A stretch of DNA of 64,000 nt from Fretibacter rubidus (GTDB taxonomy: Bacteria; Pseudomonadota; Alphaproteobacteria; Caulobacterales; Maricaulaceae), in the NCBI RefSeq assembly GCF_041429785.1, contig NZ_CP163423.1, forward strand, positions 1,302,001-1,366,000, read 5' to 3'. Shown one piece after another: positions 36,149 to 46,306 of the stretch; position 1 is the stretch's first letter; each line of letters starts with the position of its first letter. Under the pieces are notes generated by a model. The model did not search any database, was not told the origin of the DNA, and saw only the letters and a list, made by a program, of their open reading frames with translations. Both the position numbers and the translations under genes were made by a program.

Positions 36149-36287
36149 CCCAAAACCCTACCCTCATTCGCTACACCATAAAAGCGTAAAGCGGAATTTA
36201 CCCTTATCGACCCCTTGGGCATTTTTGCGCTAGCGTTCGCACGCCCCAACCGTTACCTTTCTCCTAAAGCCCACAGGAGCCCTCATC

Positions 36288-37166
36288 ATGCCCAGCAAAA
36301 AAGCCTCAGACTTTAGCCCGAAGCTGCTAGAGCTTTATGATTTTTATGTGCACGGCATGATAACCAAGCGCGACTTTTTGGGCCGTGCGGCGTCGCTTGG
36401 TATTGGCGCCGTGGCGGCAACAACGATGCTGGGGCAGTTAATGCCAGATTATGCGGCGGCGGAGACAGTCGACACTGCGGGCATCACGGAAGAGCGGATT
36501 ACATTTAATTCGCCCGAGGGTCACGGCGCGGTCAATGGCCTTATCGCGCGGCCCATCGGGACAGAGCCTTTGGGCGCGGTTTTGGTCATCCATGAAAACC
36601 GGGGGTTAAACCCTTATATTGAAGATGTGGTGCGCCGCACTGCAAAGGCGGGCTACCTCGCCCTTGGCCCTGACGGGCTATCCTCGCTGGGCGGTTATCC
36701 CGGCACAGATGACGAGGGCCGCACCATGCAGCGCTCGCTCGACGGGGCGAAAGTTATGGCTGATTTCTTCGCGGGGTTTGAGTTCCTGCAATCCCACGCC
36801 CAAAGCACGGGCAAAGTCGGCGCGGTTGGGTTTTGTTATGGCGGCGGTGTGTGCAACGCGCTGGCTGTGGCTTATCCTGATATGGCGTGTTCTGTGCCGT
36901 TTTATGGCCGCCACGCCGACGCCGATGATGTGCCCGCCATTCAGGCCCCATTATTGGTGCAGCTTGGCGAGACGGATAAACGCATCAATGCGGGCTGGCC
37001 TGCCTATGAAAAGGCGCTGCTCGAAAACGGCAAGACCTATGAAGCGCATATTTACGCGGGCGCAGGGCACGGGTTTCACAACAACACAACGCCGCGCTAT
37101 AACCCAGAGGCCGCCACGCTTGCCTGGAACCGTACGCTTGCATGGTTTGATAAATACATCCGCTAA
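36288..37166 (+). CDS. Exported dienelactone hydrolase family protein
   Basis: The 292-residue product starts with a Tat-like N-terminal region (ITKRDFLGRAASLGIGAVAA), then a dienelactone-hydrolase fold: VLVIHENRGLNPYIEDVVRR, the nucleophile Cys in GAVGFCYGGGVCN, Asp in LGETDKRINAGW and His in GAGHGFHNN. The CxH/D/H triad is that of carboxymethylenebutenolidase-like hydrolases. Export would put it in the periplasm; the basic pair is KR rather than RR, so Tat use is only likely. Confidence 0.88.
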   Translation: MPSKKASDFSPKLLELYDFYVHGMITKRDFLGRAASLGIGAVAATTMLGQLMPDYAAAETVDTAGITEERITFNSPEGHGAVNGLIARPIGTEPLGAVLVIHENRGLNPYIEDVVRRTAKAGYLALGPDGLSSLGGYPGTDDEGRTMQRSLDGAKVMADFFAGFEFLQSHAQSTGKVGAVGFCYGGGVCNALAVAYPDMACSVPFYGRHADADDVPAIQAPLLVQLGETDKRINAGWPAYEKALLENGKTYEAHIYAGAGHGFHNNTTPRYNPEAATLAWNRTLAWFDKYIR

Positions 37167-37225
37167 GCGCTCGCCTTTGTCCGTCTTTGCCTCTAGGGTG
37201 ATGCAAAACAGGGGAGAGACTTATT

Positions 37226-37639
37226 ATGCCAAAAATCACAGGACAATGCCTTTGCGGGGACGTTAAGTTTAGCGCGGATGGCGAGATTGACTTTCAGGGG
37301 AATTGCCATTGCACGGATTGTCGCCAAGTTACGGGCGCGGCCTTTGCGACGCTCGTGTTTATGAACAAAGCCGATATTAAGATTACGGGTGAGACGAAAT
37401 CTTATGACCACACGGTGGATAGCGGCAATACGTTAACCAAGCATTTTTGCCCCAATTGTGGCTCCGCTATGTTTGGCGGTAGTGCGGGGCGTCCCGATAA
37501 TATCGCCATTCGCGGCGGGCAAATCAATGAACAAGATGTCGTTGTCCCGCAATTTAACGTCTATGCTGGCAGCAAGATGGATTGCGTCACACTGGACGCA
37601 TCTATTCCTGCATTTGATAAAATGCCGCCCACGGCATAA
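37226..37639 (+). CDS. GFA family (CENP-V/GFA-like) zinc protein
   Basis: A 137-residue small protein with zinc cysteines in GQCLCGDVKF, GNCHCTDCRQVTG and HFCPNCGSAMFGG. The family includes glutathione-dependent formaldehyde-activating enzyme, but most members are not proven to do that. It is 60 nt after the dienelactone hydrolase gene and 3 nt before the M24 gene, so the three may form an operon. Confidence 0.88.
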   Translation: MPKITGQCLCGDVKFSADGEIDFQGNCHCTDCRQVTGAAFATLVFMNKADIKITGETKSYDHTVDSGNTLTKHFCPNCGSAMFGGSAGRPDNIAIRGGQINEQDVVVPQFNVYAGSKMDCVTLDASIPAFDKMPPTA

Positions 37640-37641
37640 TT

Positions 37642-38898
37642 ATGTTAAATAAACGCGATTTCCTTTTGGCGGGCGGTTCCGCTTTGGCGGTGACTGCTGC
37701 GGGTTGTGCTGACAAACCCTCAGCCGTAACTAAGCCCGCTGCGCTGACCTCTATGACGGGCGGTGCCGTCGCGATTACCGCGAGCGAACATGCGGCGCGT
37801 ATCGCCAAAGCGCAAAGCCTGATGCGAGAGCGCGGCATAGGCGCGCTGATTATCGAGGCGGGCACAAGCTTGCGTTATTTCACGGGCATAAGGTGGTGGC
37901 GCAGCGAACGCTTGACCGCCGCCGTTATCCCGTATGAAGGCGATATCGCCATTGTCACCCCGCATTTTGAAGAACCCAGCATCCGCGAAAGTCTAAAGGT
38001 CGCGGGGGACGTGCGCACATGGCATGAACATGAAAACCCGCACCGCTTGGTCGCGGGCATTTTATCTGACCGTGGCATCACCGACGGTAAAGTCGCCTTT
38101 GAAGATACTGAACGCTTCTTTGCCGCTTACGGCCTGAGCGAAATGGCGACGCGATATGATATAGTCTCTGGCGGCGATATTATCTGGGGCTGCCGCATGT
38201 ATAAATCACCCGCCGAACTCGCGCTGATGCAGCTTGCCAATGACGTGACGGCGGCGTCTTACCATCACATCCTGCCGCGTATTGAGGCAGGGATGAGCCA
38301 AGGTGATATCAGCAAAATGATGAGTGAGGCGACACGGGCGCTCGGCGCGTCGCCAGAATTTTCTATGGCCCTGATCGGGGAAAGCTCGGCCTATCCGCAC
38401 GGCTCTGATAAACCGCAAAACGTCAAGGACGGCGACATCATCCTTATGGACTGCGGGGCGAATGTGCAGGGCTATCAATCTGATATTTCGCGGACTTTTG
38501 TCTACGGCGAGCCAAGCAAACGCCAACGCGACATCTGGACCCTTGTTCGCGACGGGCAAGCGCTGGCCTTTGAAACGGCGCAGATTGGTGTGGAAACGGG
38601 CGTGGTCGATGATACCGTCCGCGCGTTTTATGAGGCTAACGGCTTTGGCCCGGGTTACAAAACGCCAGGGCTACCCCACCGCTTGGGTCACGGTATCGGC
38701 ATGGACGGTCATGAACATGCTAATTTTGTGCGTGGTGAGACGGCAAAACTGGCGCCTGGCATGTGTCTATCCAATGAGCCAGGGCTTTATATTTACGGCG
38801 AGTTTGGGGTACGAATCGAAGACTGTCTTTACATGACGGAAAGCGGCCCGAAATATTTCAGCCAGCCGCCGCGCAGTTTGGATAACCCGCTGGGATAG
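37642..38898 (+). CDS. Xaa-Pro aminopeptidase-like M24 family metallopeptidase, predicted lipoprotein
   Basis: This 418-residue protein begins MLNKRDFLLAGGSALAVTAAGC, a signal with lipobox ending in AAGC, so it is likely exported and lipid-modified. The C-terminal M24 domain keeps the metal ligands: DCGANVQGYQSDISRTF, HRLGHGIGMDGHE and SNEPGLYIYGEFGVRIEDC. The N-terminal creatinase-like domain precedes it. It probably removes N-terminal Xaa-Pro residues outside the cytoplasm. Confidence 0.9.
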   Translation: MLNKRDFLLAGGSALAVTAAGCADKPSAVTKPAALTSMTGGAVAITASEHAARIAKAQSLMRERGIGALIIEAGTSLRYFTGIRWWRSERLTAAVIPYEGDIAIVTPHFEEPSIRESLKVAGDVRTWHEHENPHRLVAGILSDRGITDGKVAFEDTERFFAAYGLSEMATRYDIVSGGDIIWGCRMYKSPAELALMQLANDVTAASYHHILPRIEAGMSQGDISKMMSEATRALGASPEFSMALIGESSAYPHGSDKPQNVKDGDIILMDCGANVQGYQSDISRTFVYGEPSKRQRDIWTLVRDGQALAFETAQIGVETGVVDDTVRAFYEANGFGPGYKTPGLPHRLGHGIGMDGHEHANFVRGETAKLAPGMCLSNEPGLYIYGEFGVRIEDCLYMTESGPKYFSQPPRSLDNPLG

Positions 38899-39168
38899 CT
38901 ATTTGCACCGCTTATTATATTCGCCCCGGAGGTAGCTATCGCGGATTTCGGGGCGGCTTTGCGCCAAAATATTACGGTCGCGTTGATAGACGCGGTCATT
39001 ATCCCACTCGTCAATAATCGCTGCTGGCGCGGTGACATCGTTACGCTGCATCTCGGCAAGCGCTTTACAATCCATACTGTCCACATATTCCCGGTCTTGG
39101 AGCGTGGCGCAGCCCGTGAGGGCCACAGTTGCGATGGAAAGAGCCGTGAGCGTAGGAATGTTTTTCAT
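38899..39168 (-). CDS. Small hypothetical lipoprotein
   Basis: An 89-residue protein with signal and lipobox IATVALTGC. The mature part is short and charged (DREYVDSMDCKALAEMQRND ... SYLRGEYNKRCK) with two cysteines in addition to the lipidated one. No family recognised. The stop abuts the stop of the M24 gene on the other strand with no gap. Confidence 0.72.
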   Translation of the reverse strand: MKNIPTLTALSIATVALTGCATLQDREYVDSMDCKALAEMQRNDVTAPAAIIDEWDNDRVYQRDRNILAQSRPEIRDSYLRGEYNKRCK

Positions 39169-39242
39169 GCGTCTTTGTCAGCAATTCACGAACACTATTC
39201 AAATTAATTCCGCGTAATTGTGGGGATTTAGTTCAAAGGGGC

Positions 39243-41375
39243 TTACCCGCCCTGACTCAGCCGCATGTTGACCACGTCAAGCACCTCTAGCACCGAATCA
39301 ACGATATTTGTGCCGGGCGGGAAAACGGCTTTGGCCCCCATAACTTTTAGGGTGTCGACGTCCTCTGGCGGGATAACGCCGCCAACAATAATCAGAATAT
39401 CAGAACGGTTCTGCGCCGCCAGCGCGTCACGCAGCTCCGGCACGAGCGACAGGTGACCTGCGGCAAGAGAACTTGCGGCGATGACGTCCACGCCGTGTTT
39501 TATGCCCATTTCGGCGGCCTCAATCGGGGTCTGGAACAACGGCCCGATGACCACGTCAAATCCGATGTCAGTAAAGGCCGAGGCGACGACCTTTTGCCCG
39601 CGGTCATGGCCGTCTTGGCCCATTTTCGCGATCATAATCTTGGGTTTGCGGCCCTCTAATGTGCTGAACGCCTCAATGCGGGATTTGGCTTCTTTAAAGG
39701 TGGGGTTGCGCGGGTCGAAACTGCTGGAATAGACGCCTTGGACACCTGATGGTTTGGCCTCATATCTGCCGTAGACCTTCTCTAGCGCGTAGGATATTTC
39801 GCCGACTGTTGCTTTGTTGCGCGCAGCATCAATGGCCAGTGTCAGTAGATTGCCTTTACCGCTGCCCGCTGCATCTGTCAGCGCGTCAAGGCAGGCCGCC
39901 ACAGCATCAGGGTCACGGTCCGCTTTTAGCTGTTTCAACCGCGCGATTTGGCCTGCGCGCACAGCGGCATTATCGACCTTTAGGATGGGGATGTCGTCTT
40001 TCTCATCTGACAGATATTTATTCACACCGACTACGGTCTGCGCGCCGCTATCGATACGGGCCTGGATTTTGGCGGCAGATTCCTCAATCCGCATTTTGGG
40101 GATGCCTGCCTCAATGGCCGCCGCCATGCCGCCAAGGCCTTCGACCTCGTCCATATGGGCGAGTGCCCGCGCGGAGAGGTCATGGGTGAGTTTCTCGACA
40201 TAAAAACTGCCGCCCCATGGGTCGATTTGTGCGGTGTGCGCGCCTTCTGTTTGTAAAAAGACCTGCGTGTTGCGGGCAATACGGGCAGAAAAATCTGTGG
40301 GCAAGGCAATTGCTTCGTCCAGTGAATTTGTATGCAGGCTTTGGGTGTGACCATCCACGGCGGCCATGGCTTCGATATGGGTACGGCCAACATTGTTAAA
40401 CACATCTTGCGCCGTCAGAGACCAGCCAGAGGTTTGGCAATGCGTGCGTAGCATGGTGGATTTGGGGTTCTTTGCGCCAAGCGCGGTCATTTTCTCTGCC
40501 CAAATCATGCGGGCCGCGCGCATTTTGGCGACTTCCATGAAATAATTCATGCCAATGGCCCAGAAGAACGAAAGACGCGGCGCGAAGCTATCTATATCCA
40601 TGCCTGCTTCCATGCCTGTTTTGACATACTCTAGCCCGTCAGCAAGCGTGTAGCCCAGTTCGATATCGGCTGACGCGCCGGCTTCTTGCATGTGATAGCC
40701 AGAAATTGAAATAGAGTTGAACTTCGGCATATGGGCGGATGTATGGGCGAAAATATCAGAGATAATCCGCATCGACGGTTTGGGCGGATAGATATAGGTG
40801 TTGCGCACCATGAACTCTTTTAAGATATCGTTCTGGATGGTCCCTGAAAGTTGCTTTTGCGTGACGCCTTGTTCTTCGGCGGCGGCGACGTAAAGCGCAA
40901 GTATAGGCAGAACCGCGCCGTTCATGGTCATTGACACAGACATTTTATCCAGCGGGATTTGATCAAACAATACCCGCATATCATAAAGGCTGTCGATGGC
41001 AACGCCCGCCATACCCACATCACCGGGAACACGGGGATGGTCGCTGTCATAACCTCTATGGGTCGCCAAATCGAATGCTACTGATAATCCTTTTTGCCCA
41101 GCGGCAAGGTTGCGACGGTAAAAGGCGTTGCTATCTTCTGCCGTTGAGAACCCTGCATATTGGCGAATTGTCCAAGGGCGCTGCGCATACATGGTTGGGT
41201 AAGGGCCGCGAATGAAGGGCGCAAAACCCGGATAGCTGTTCAGGTTGTCTAGCTCTTGCGTATCGTGCGGGCCGTAATGCGCCGCAATATCAATGCCCTC
41301 GGGCGAGGCCCAGCTTTGGGTGTTGGCGGCCTCACTTTTGACGAGCCCTAAGGGGATGTTTGTGAAATCCACCAT
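39243..41375 (-). CDS. mutB: Methylmalonyl-CoA mutase large (catalytic) subunit
   Basis: This 710-residue adenosylcobalamin enzyme interconverts methylmalonyl-CoA and succinyl-CoA. Hallmarks: [20 protein letters not shown], the TIM-barrel core ([35 protein letters not shown]) and a C-terminal cobalamin-binding domain with [17 protein letters not shown] (DxHxxG). It starts one base into the mutA stop codon (TAATG), so the two are translated together. With pccAB it completes the propionyl-CoA to succinyl-CoA route; no epimerase or MeaB/ArgK gene is in the window. Confidence 0.97.
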   Translation of the reverse strand: MVDFTNIPLGLVKSEAANTQSWASPEGIDIAAHYGPHDTQELDNLNSYPGFAPFIRGPYPTMYAQRPWTIRQYAGFSTAEDSNAFYRRNLAAGQKGLSVAFDLATHRGYDSDHPRVPGDVGMAGVAIDSLYDMRVLFDQIPLDKMSVSMTMNGAVLPILALYVAAAEEQGVTQKQLSGTIQNDILKEFMVRNTYIYPPKPSMRIISDIFAHTSAHMPKFNSISISGYHMQEAGASADIELGYTLADGLEYVKTGMEAGMDIDSFAPRLSFFWAIGMNYFMEVAKMRAARMIWAEKMTALGAKNPKSTMLRTHCQTSGWSLTAQDVFNNVGRTHIEAMAAVDGHTQSLHTNSLDEAIALPTDFSARIARNTQVFLQTEGAHTAQIDPWGGSFYVEKLTHDLSARALAHMDEVEGLGGMAAAIEAGIPKMRIEESAAKIQARIDSGAQTVVGVNKYLSDEKDDIPILKVDNAAVRAGQIARLKQLKADRDPDAVAACLDALTDAAGSGKGNLLTLAIDAARNKATVGEISYALEKVYGRYEAKPSGVQGVYSSSFDPRNPTFKEAKSRIEAFSTLEGRKPKIMIAKMGQDGHDRGQKVVASAFTDIGFDVVIGPLFQTPIEAAEMGIKHGVDVIAASSLAAGHLSLVPELRDALAAQNRSDILIIVGGVIPPEDVDTLKVMGAKAVFPPGTNIVDSVLEVLDVVNMRLSQGG

Positions 41376-42628
41376 TAAAACGCTCCCCGCACTTTCGCAG
41401 TTCGATTAGTCTTCGCCGGGTGAAGCGTCACCCCAACAATCGGCGCGTCTTGTCTGTCATAGGCAGCCTGTGCCGCCAAAATATCGGCGTGATAAGCCCC
41501 GCTTTCTTGGTAATGGGTCACACCGCCAGCCGCTTCAATCTCTTGGAATTTGCTCCATGCGGCTTGGCCAAGATCTTCCGTCATACGCTCGTGAAAATAG
41601 CTGCCATAGGCTGGGTCGCTGACATGGCCGAGGTGGCTTTCTTCCATCATTAATAGCTGCATATTGCGTGCAACGCGGTGACCAAATGGCGTGGCGTGGC
41701 CAATGGCATCAGTAAAGGGGCGAGAGAGGATGTAATCCGCGCCGCCCACAACGGCACCGAAACTTGCGCTCATGACGCGAAGCATATTGCTCCATGGGTC
41801 AATGCGCTGCATCATGCGGCGTGAATTTAACGCGCGAATAGGAACAGATATATCCGTAAGGCCAAAACTCTTTGCGATAGTGGCGTATATCCGCCGTGCC
41901 GCGCGAATTTTGGCGATACCCATATGGGCGTCTTGGTTCGTGTATAACTCAATGACCAAACTATTATGAACGTGTTCGGGCCCGCCTTTGCGCATGGCCT
42001 CAACTGTGAAAGCTGCTAGTGTTGCGAGTTCTAACACATCGCTGGTCTCGCCTAGGTTTAAGGTAAAAGCGCGCCATGTTTTGGGTAGATCCGCTATAAC
42101 GGGTGTGAGGATATCGATATCCATTGTGGGATGTAGGCCCAAATTCATATGGGCGCTTTGCAAAGGGGGGATTGAGAGCAAGGCAGATATTAATGCGCTT
42201 CTGTCATCGGCTACGTCAGGCCCAAAGCGGTCAAAGCAGATGGGAATAAGGTCTGTGTAAATACCTTCAAACAGGCGTTTAAGATTGCGTGCTGTGATGG
42301 GTAGTGTGCGCGTTTCAACCCGCACAGCGCTTGCACCCCCCTTCAAATCTTCTAGCATTTGGGTGTTGGCAAAAGCCGTATCTGGGCCGCGCACAGGGGC
42401 CGTGATGTGCCACGGGCGACCATTTAAAAGCGGAACACCATAACGCGGGCAGGGCGCTATGTTATCAGGCCGGTCACCCAATGTGCTGAGCGGGCCGCGG
42501 ATGATGCCGTCTTCTGTTTTGCGCATCAAATCACGCAATTTGCCAGATTTAAGCCCGTTTTCGACCAGTGCTTCCCAATCATCGCGCGTGATTGAGGGGA
42601 ATTGTGATTCTGTCTTTATATCGATCAT
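41375..42628 (-). CDS. mutA: Methylmalonyl-CoA mutase small subunit (short form)
   Basis: The 417-residue protein covers the acyl-CoA mutase TIM-barrel region ([74 protein letters not shown]) but ends right after it. Classical MutA has about 600-650 residues with a degenerate cobalamin-type C-terminal domain, which is missing here. It lacks catalytic residues of its own and should support the MutB subunit. Gene order mutA-mutB is the usual one. Confidence 0.9.
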   Translation of the reverse strand: MIDIKTESQFPSITRDDWEALVENGLKSGKLRDLMRKTEDGIIRGPLSTLGDRPDNIAPCPRYGVPLLNGRPWHITAPVRGPDTAFANTQMLEDLKGGASAVRVETRTLPITARNLKRLFEGIYTDLIPICFDRFGPDVADDRSALISALLSIPPLQSAHMNLGLHPTMDIDILTPVIADLPKTWRAFTLNLGETSDVLELATLAAFTVEAMRKGGPEHVHNSLVIELYTNQDAHMGIAKIRAARRIYATIAKSFGLTDISVPIRALNSRRMMQRIDPWSNMLRVMSASFGAVVGGADYILSRPFTDAIGHATPFGHRVARNMQLLMMEESHLGHVSDPAYGSYFHERMTEDLGQAAWSKFQEIEAAGGVTHYQESGAYHADILAAQAAYDRQDAPIVGVTLHPAKTNRTAKVRGAF

Positions 42629-42748
42629 AGAGAGAGCCTATCGCAAGTCAGGCGCGTCTTAAACACTTTAGCCTGTTATGTAGGGCTGATTTACCTCAAT
42701 TCGCGCATTTATAGTGATGAAAACCAAAGAATATGCATCAATCACAGC

Positions 42749-42780
42749 TGTTTGATATATAGAACGATTGTTTCTTATAA
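42749..42780 (+). promoter_or_regulatory. Putative fpr promoter with overlapping palindromic operator
   Basis: GTTTGATATATAGAAC (42749-42764) is a near-perfect palindrome of the GTTC-TATATATA-GAAC type also found perfect at 63722-63737. TTGATA (42751-42756) and TTATAA (42774-42779), 17 nt apart, look like a sigma70 promoter whose -35 box lies inside the palindrome, as expected for repression. It lies about 95 nt before the fpr start. Confidence 0.55.
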
Positions 42781-42873
42781 AGGATATTGAAATTAAGGCC
42801 GAAAGCGCTTATGTGCGCTTTGAAGACGGCTCATGAGCCATAAACACCAGACTTTCCGACAACAAGGATTCCC

Positions 42874-43686
42874 ATGACTGCCGCTGCGCCCCTTGCCAAG
42901 CCAAATCCTAATGCGCCCACAGAGGAGACCGTCCTAGAGGTCGAGCATTTCACCGATCGTCTGTTTCGCTTCACTATCACTCGTCCACCGAGTTTTCGCT
43001 TCCGCACGGGTGAGTTTATCATGATTGGCCTGCCCAAGACCGAGGATCAGCGAAAGCCGATTATGCGCGCTTATTCCGTGGCCAGCCCTGCATGGGACGA
43101 TAAATTGGAGTTTTACTCCATTAAGGTTGAGAACGGCCCGCTGACATCGCGCCTGCAAGCTATTGAACCCGGCGACACTGTGCTGCTGGGCAAGAAACCG
43201 GTTGGAACATTGGTGTTGGACGCACTTCTGCCTGGCAAACGACTTTGGATGTTCTCTACGGGTACGGGTTTTGCGCCCTTTGCATCACTCGTCCGCGACC
43301 CTGAAACCTATGAGCGTTATGACGAAGTTATTGTGACCCATACCTGTCGCGAGGCAGGCGAGTTGACCTACTCCACCCGCTTGATTGAAGACCTGATTAA
43401 TGACCCGCTTGTCGGGGAAATGGTGGAAGGGAAGCTAAAGCTTATCACGTCGCTGACACGCGAAGATCACCCGCTTGAGGGGCGCATCACAACCCTGATT
43501 GAAAGCGGCGAATTGTTTAAAGCGGCTGGCACCCCGCCGCTAAACCCAGAGCATGACCGTGTCATGATTTGCGGATCGATGGATATGATTAATGATACCA
43601 AAGCGCTTGTCGAGACATTTGGCCTGGAAGAGGGGGCAAATTCAGACCCCAAACAGTTCGTAGTTGAGAAATCTTTCGTAGGCTAA
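42874..43686 (+). CDS. fpr: Ferredoxin--NADP+ reductase
   Basis: This 270-residue flavoenzyme moves electrons between NADPH and ferredoxin or flavodoxin. It shows the FAD motif RAYSVASPAWDD, the GPLTSRLQ contact, the NADP-binding STGTGFAPFASLVRDPETY, and the ending ...KQFVVEKSFVG of bacterial Fpr. The palindromic operator upstream matches one next to cysG and an XRE-cupin regulator, which suggests a role in supplying electrons for sulfite reduction or a stress response. It converges with lptD at 8 nt. Confidence 0.95.
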   Translation: MTAAAPLAKPNPNAPTEETVLEVEHFTDRLFRFTITRPPSFRFRTGEFIMIGLPKTEDQRKPIMRAYSVASPAWDDKLEFYSIKVENGPLTSRLQAIEPGDTVLLGKKPVGTLVLDALLPGKRLWMFSTGTGFAPFASLVRDPETYERYDEVIVTHTCREAGELTYSTRLIEDLINDPLVGEMVEGKLKLITSLTREDHPLEGRITTLIESGELFKAAGTPPLNPEHDRVMICGSMDMINDTKALVETFGLEEGANSDPKQFVVEKSFVG

Positions 43687-43694
43687 TGATTTTG

Positions 43695-46064
43695 CTAGTC
43701 AAATTCGCCCAAAGTGAGTAGCGAAATCCGAACGCCAAAGCCTTCATTATCGCCAACAATACCAATGTCATTGCGCGACCGATTATAAATAAATTCAATC
43801 CGAGTGCATTGGTCATCATAGATCAGCGACAGGTCTTGGCGGCGCGTGACATCGGCGTCAATGTCGCGAAATGCTTGGTAACGCGTGCTCCAATTATCCG
43901 TCAGTTTAACGGTCACGCCGCCTGATAATTCTTCCGCTGGCGCAAGCAAAATATCACTATCTGCCGTCTGGCGTTTGTTGAGGCGGTAATAGCGCGCATC
44001 AGCCGAAAAGCGGGATGTGTTGTAACGAAATCCTGTATCAATACGGCGAAATACATTATCTGCATCGTCATAACGCACCCGCGTATCAGCGGTAAATCGG
44101 CTGCCAAGTGCGATTTCAAATTCGCCTATAATATCGGAATTGTCGCCTTCTAGCCCGCTATCAAAAGTAAAGCTGTCGTCATAACCGCTGGCAAAGCTTT
44201 GGCCTAAGAAAAGGCTTGCGCGGCTATCATTCCAATTGGCGGACAGGCTGGCCCCGACATCCGTGCGAAGACCTTCTTGCCAAAAGTCATAACCGAGGGC
44301 TTTGTTCGATGCGTAGAAATCAGCGGCGCCAAAATCAAGGCCAACGCTGTCTTGGAACAGGCTTGTTGTCGCTGTTTGTGAAATGGCTGAGAAATTTTCA
44401 TTCTCTCCATCGCCAAAGCTTTGGGTGACCTGCACGCGAGGCTCGATAATATAATCGACACCATCCGTGGATTTCACAAACGGCCAGCGGATATCAACGC
44501 CTGCTTGACCAAGTGTGCGGTCAAAATTACGCTCAGACCCATCACCAAGCTCTAGATCGATCTTGTCAAAACGGGCTTGTCCAAAAGGTTTGACCTCAAT
44601 ACCACCGGGAACAATCAGCGTCTTGGCGTAATTCACGCCAGCCGTTCCGCGCAAGTAATCCTCGCCGACCTTGCGCCCTAAGACGGTTAAATCACCAAAA
44701 GCCTCAAACCGCCCACCAAAGACAGGGTCGTCGACAAAGCTATTAATCTCGACTTTGGGTAGGGCAATCGGCAGTTCGCTGTCATCTTCGCGGAAGATGT
44801 TGAAAACGTCGTCTGCACCCGCGCGGATGACCGATGTGCGTAGGCTTTGGAAGCCAAAGCTTGAAATGGAAAGGCGTGTGTTTTCTGATTGCCCAACGAC
44901 AAAAGCTTGGCTGACAAGGCGGCGACTATCGGCCTGATAAAGGCCAAAGCGCGGCGGCTCTTCTGTCAGGTCATAGCGGTTCAGATAAAGGTCATCCGTT
45001 GCCGCCTGTATGCCAAACCCTGTTGTCCAAAAATCGGTCAGATCAAACAGGCCGTCTGCAAATAAATGTGAGCGAAGGCGTTTGCCTGTCAAAGCCTCTG
45101 ACGGGTCATTCACGAACGCGCTGGCGTCTTTGAAGGAGTTGCCATTATTATCAAAGGCGCTGCCATAGGTGAAGCTGCCGTTGATATTGACTTCGCCAGA
45201 GTAAAATTTGCGCTTAATGTCATATTCCATCATCGGATTGACTTTGGAATAGACGTTCGGGGTTAGTGTCAGGTCGGTATAATCATCCACGGCGATGAAA
45301 TAGGGCGCACGTGCCGATAATCCGCGCGTGTTGGAAAAACCTGCAAACGGCGCGAGTAAGCCAGAGGCCCGATTTGCGCTTGGATCTGGATGGGCGAGGT
45401 AAGGCGTATAAAAAACGGGAATGCCAGCCAGTTGAAATACGGCGTCGCGATATTCAATAGAATTACGCTCGCGGTTTTGTTTCACTTTGCGGGCTTTAAT
45501 TTGCCATGTCGGGTCATCCGTGGTGCCGTCAGAATTACGGCAAGGCTCGCAGGCCGTGTAATACCCGTTGTAAAGCTCAACCCCGTCATCGGCATTGCGC
45601 ACCACAATTGACGCGCCCAAAATACCGCCTTCTTCAAAACGGGCTGTGAAATTGGTTGCCGTGCCAGCCTCTAGCTCGCTGGAAAGCTCAATTTTATCCG
45701 CATATTGCGACGCACCAGTGGGGTCGACAAGCACGACATTGCCCGTCGCAATGACTTGACCTGTATTAGTGGAATAGGTCACTTCATCGGCGCGCAATGT
45801 GCGGTCTTGATAACGGCCTTCGACATTGCCTTTGGCCGTTAGAACGCCGTTTTCCTCGTCATTGACCAGCGCGTCTGCTTCTAGATAAATGATATCGGGG
45901 TCGCGAAAGGGGCTGTCCTCGGCGAGTTGCAACGGACGATTAGTACCAGCCGCAGTGCCATTAGGCGTGATTTGGGCAAGGGCAGGGAATGACATGACCA
46001 AAGCGGGTATCGTTAACCCAGATAGGAACAGTGCTCTTAGGGCGGATTTGGATTTATCAGCCAT
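43695..46064 (-). CDS. lptD: LPS-assembly protein LptD
   Basis: This 789-residue outer-membrane protein inserts lipopolysaccharide into the outer leaflet together with LptE. It has a signal peptide (LTIPALVMSFPALAQ), an N-terminal OstA/LptA-like domain (IYLEADALVNDEENGVLTAKGN; YADKIELSSELEAGTATN), a cysteine pair region (YYTACEPCRNSDG), and a large barrel domain rich in alternating residues ending ISLLTLGEFD. The usual surA-pdxA neighbours are absent downstream. Confidence 0.93.
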   Translation of the reverse strand: MADKSKSALRALFLSGLTIPALVMSFPALAQITPNGTAAGTNRPLQLAEDSPFRDPDIIYLEADALVNDEENGVLTAKGNVEGRYQDRTLRADEVTYSTNTGQVIATGNVVLVDPTGASQYADKIELSSELEAGTATNFTARFEEGGILGASIVVRNADDGVELYNGYYTACEPCRNSDGTTDDPTWQIKARKVKQNRERNSIEYRDAVFQLAGIPVFYTPYLAHPDPSANRASGLLAPFAGFSNTRGLSARAPYFIAVDDYTDLTLTPNVYSKVNPMMEYDIKRKFYSGEVNINGSFTYGSAFDNNGNSFKDASAFVNDPSEALTGKRLRSHLFADGLFDLTDFWTTGFGIQAATDDLYLNRYDLTEEPPRFGLYQADSRRLVSQAFVVGQSENTRLSISSFGFQSLRTSVIRAGADDVFNIFREDDSELPIALPKVEINSFVDDPVFGGRFEAFGDLTVLGRKVGEDYLRGTAGVNYAKTLIVPGGIEVKPFGQARFDKIDLELGDGSERNFDRTLGQAGVDIRWPFVKSTDGVDYIIEPRVQVTQSFGDGENENFSAISQTATTSLFQDSVGLDFGAADFYASNKALGYDFWQEGLRTDVGASLSANWNDSRASLFLGQSFASGYDDSFTFDSGLEGDNSDIIGEFEIALGSRFTADTRVRYDDADNVFRRIDTGFRYNTSRFSADARYYRLNKRQTADSDILLAPAEELSGGVTVKLTDNWSTRYQAFRDIDADVTRRQDLSLIYDDQCTRIEFIYNRSRNDIGIVGDNEGFGVRISLLTLGEFD

Positions 46065-46306
46065 CTCTCCCCCCTTTGTGCTTTAGCCTTGGAATCGCGC
46101 GGAAATCTTTCCTTGTAACGTTGCATAACCAATGGCTTAGGTTAGGTCTATGGCTGTCATAGCTTTTTCGCCATATTTACGATAATTTAAGCCGAAGCAT
46201 TGCGCAAACAAAGTGCAAAAAAATGAGCTTCTTTACTGAAGTTTAGCGCCTTCTATGGCATAGGACATGCATAAATGTGGGAAAATAGGTCAATATCGGG
46301 GTTGTC

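Noticed and set aside
39749-40189. 146-codon frame on the plus strand
   Set aside because: Lies antisense inside mutB, rich in Arg and Pro as expected for a shadow of a GC-rich gene.
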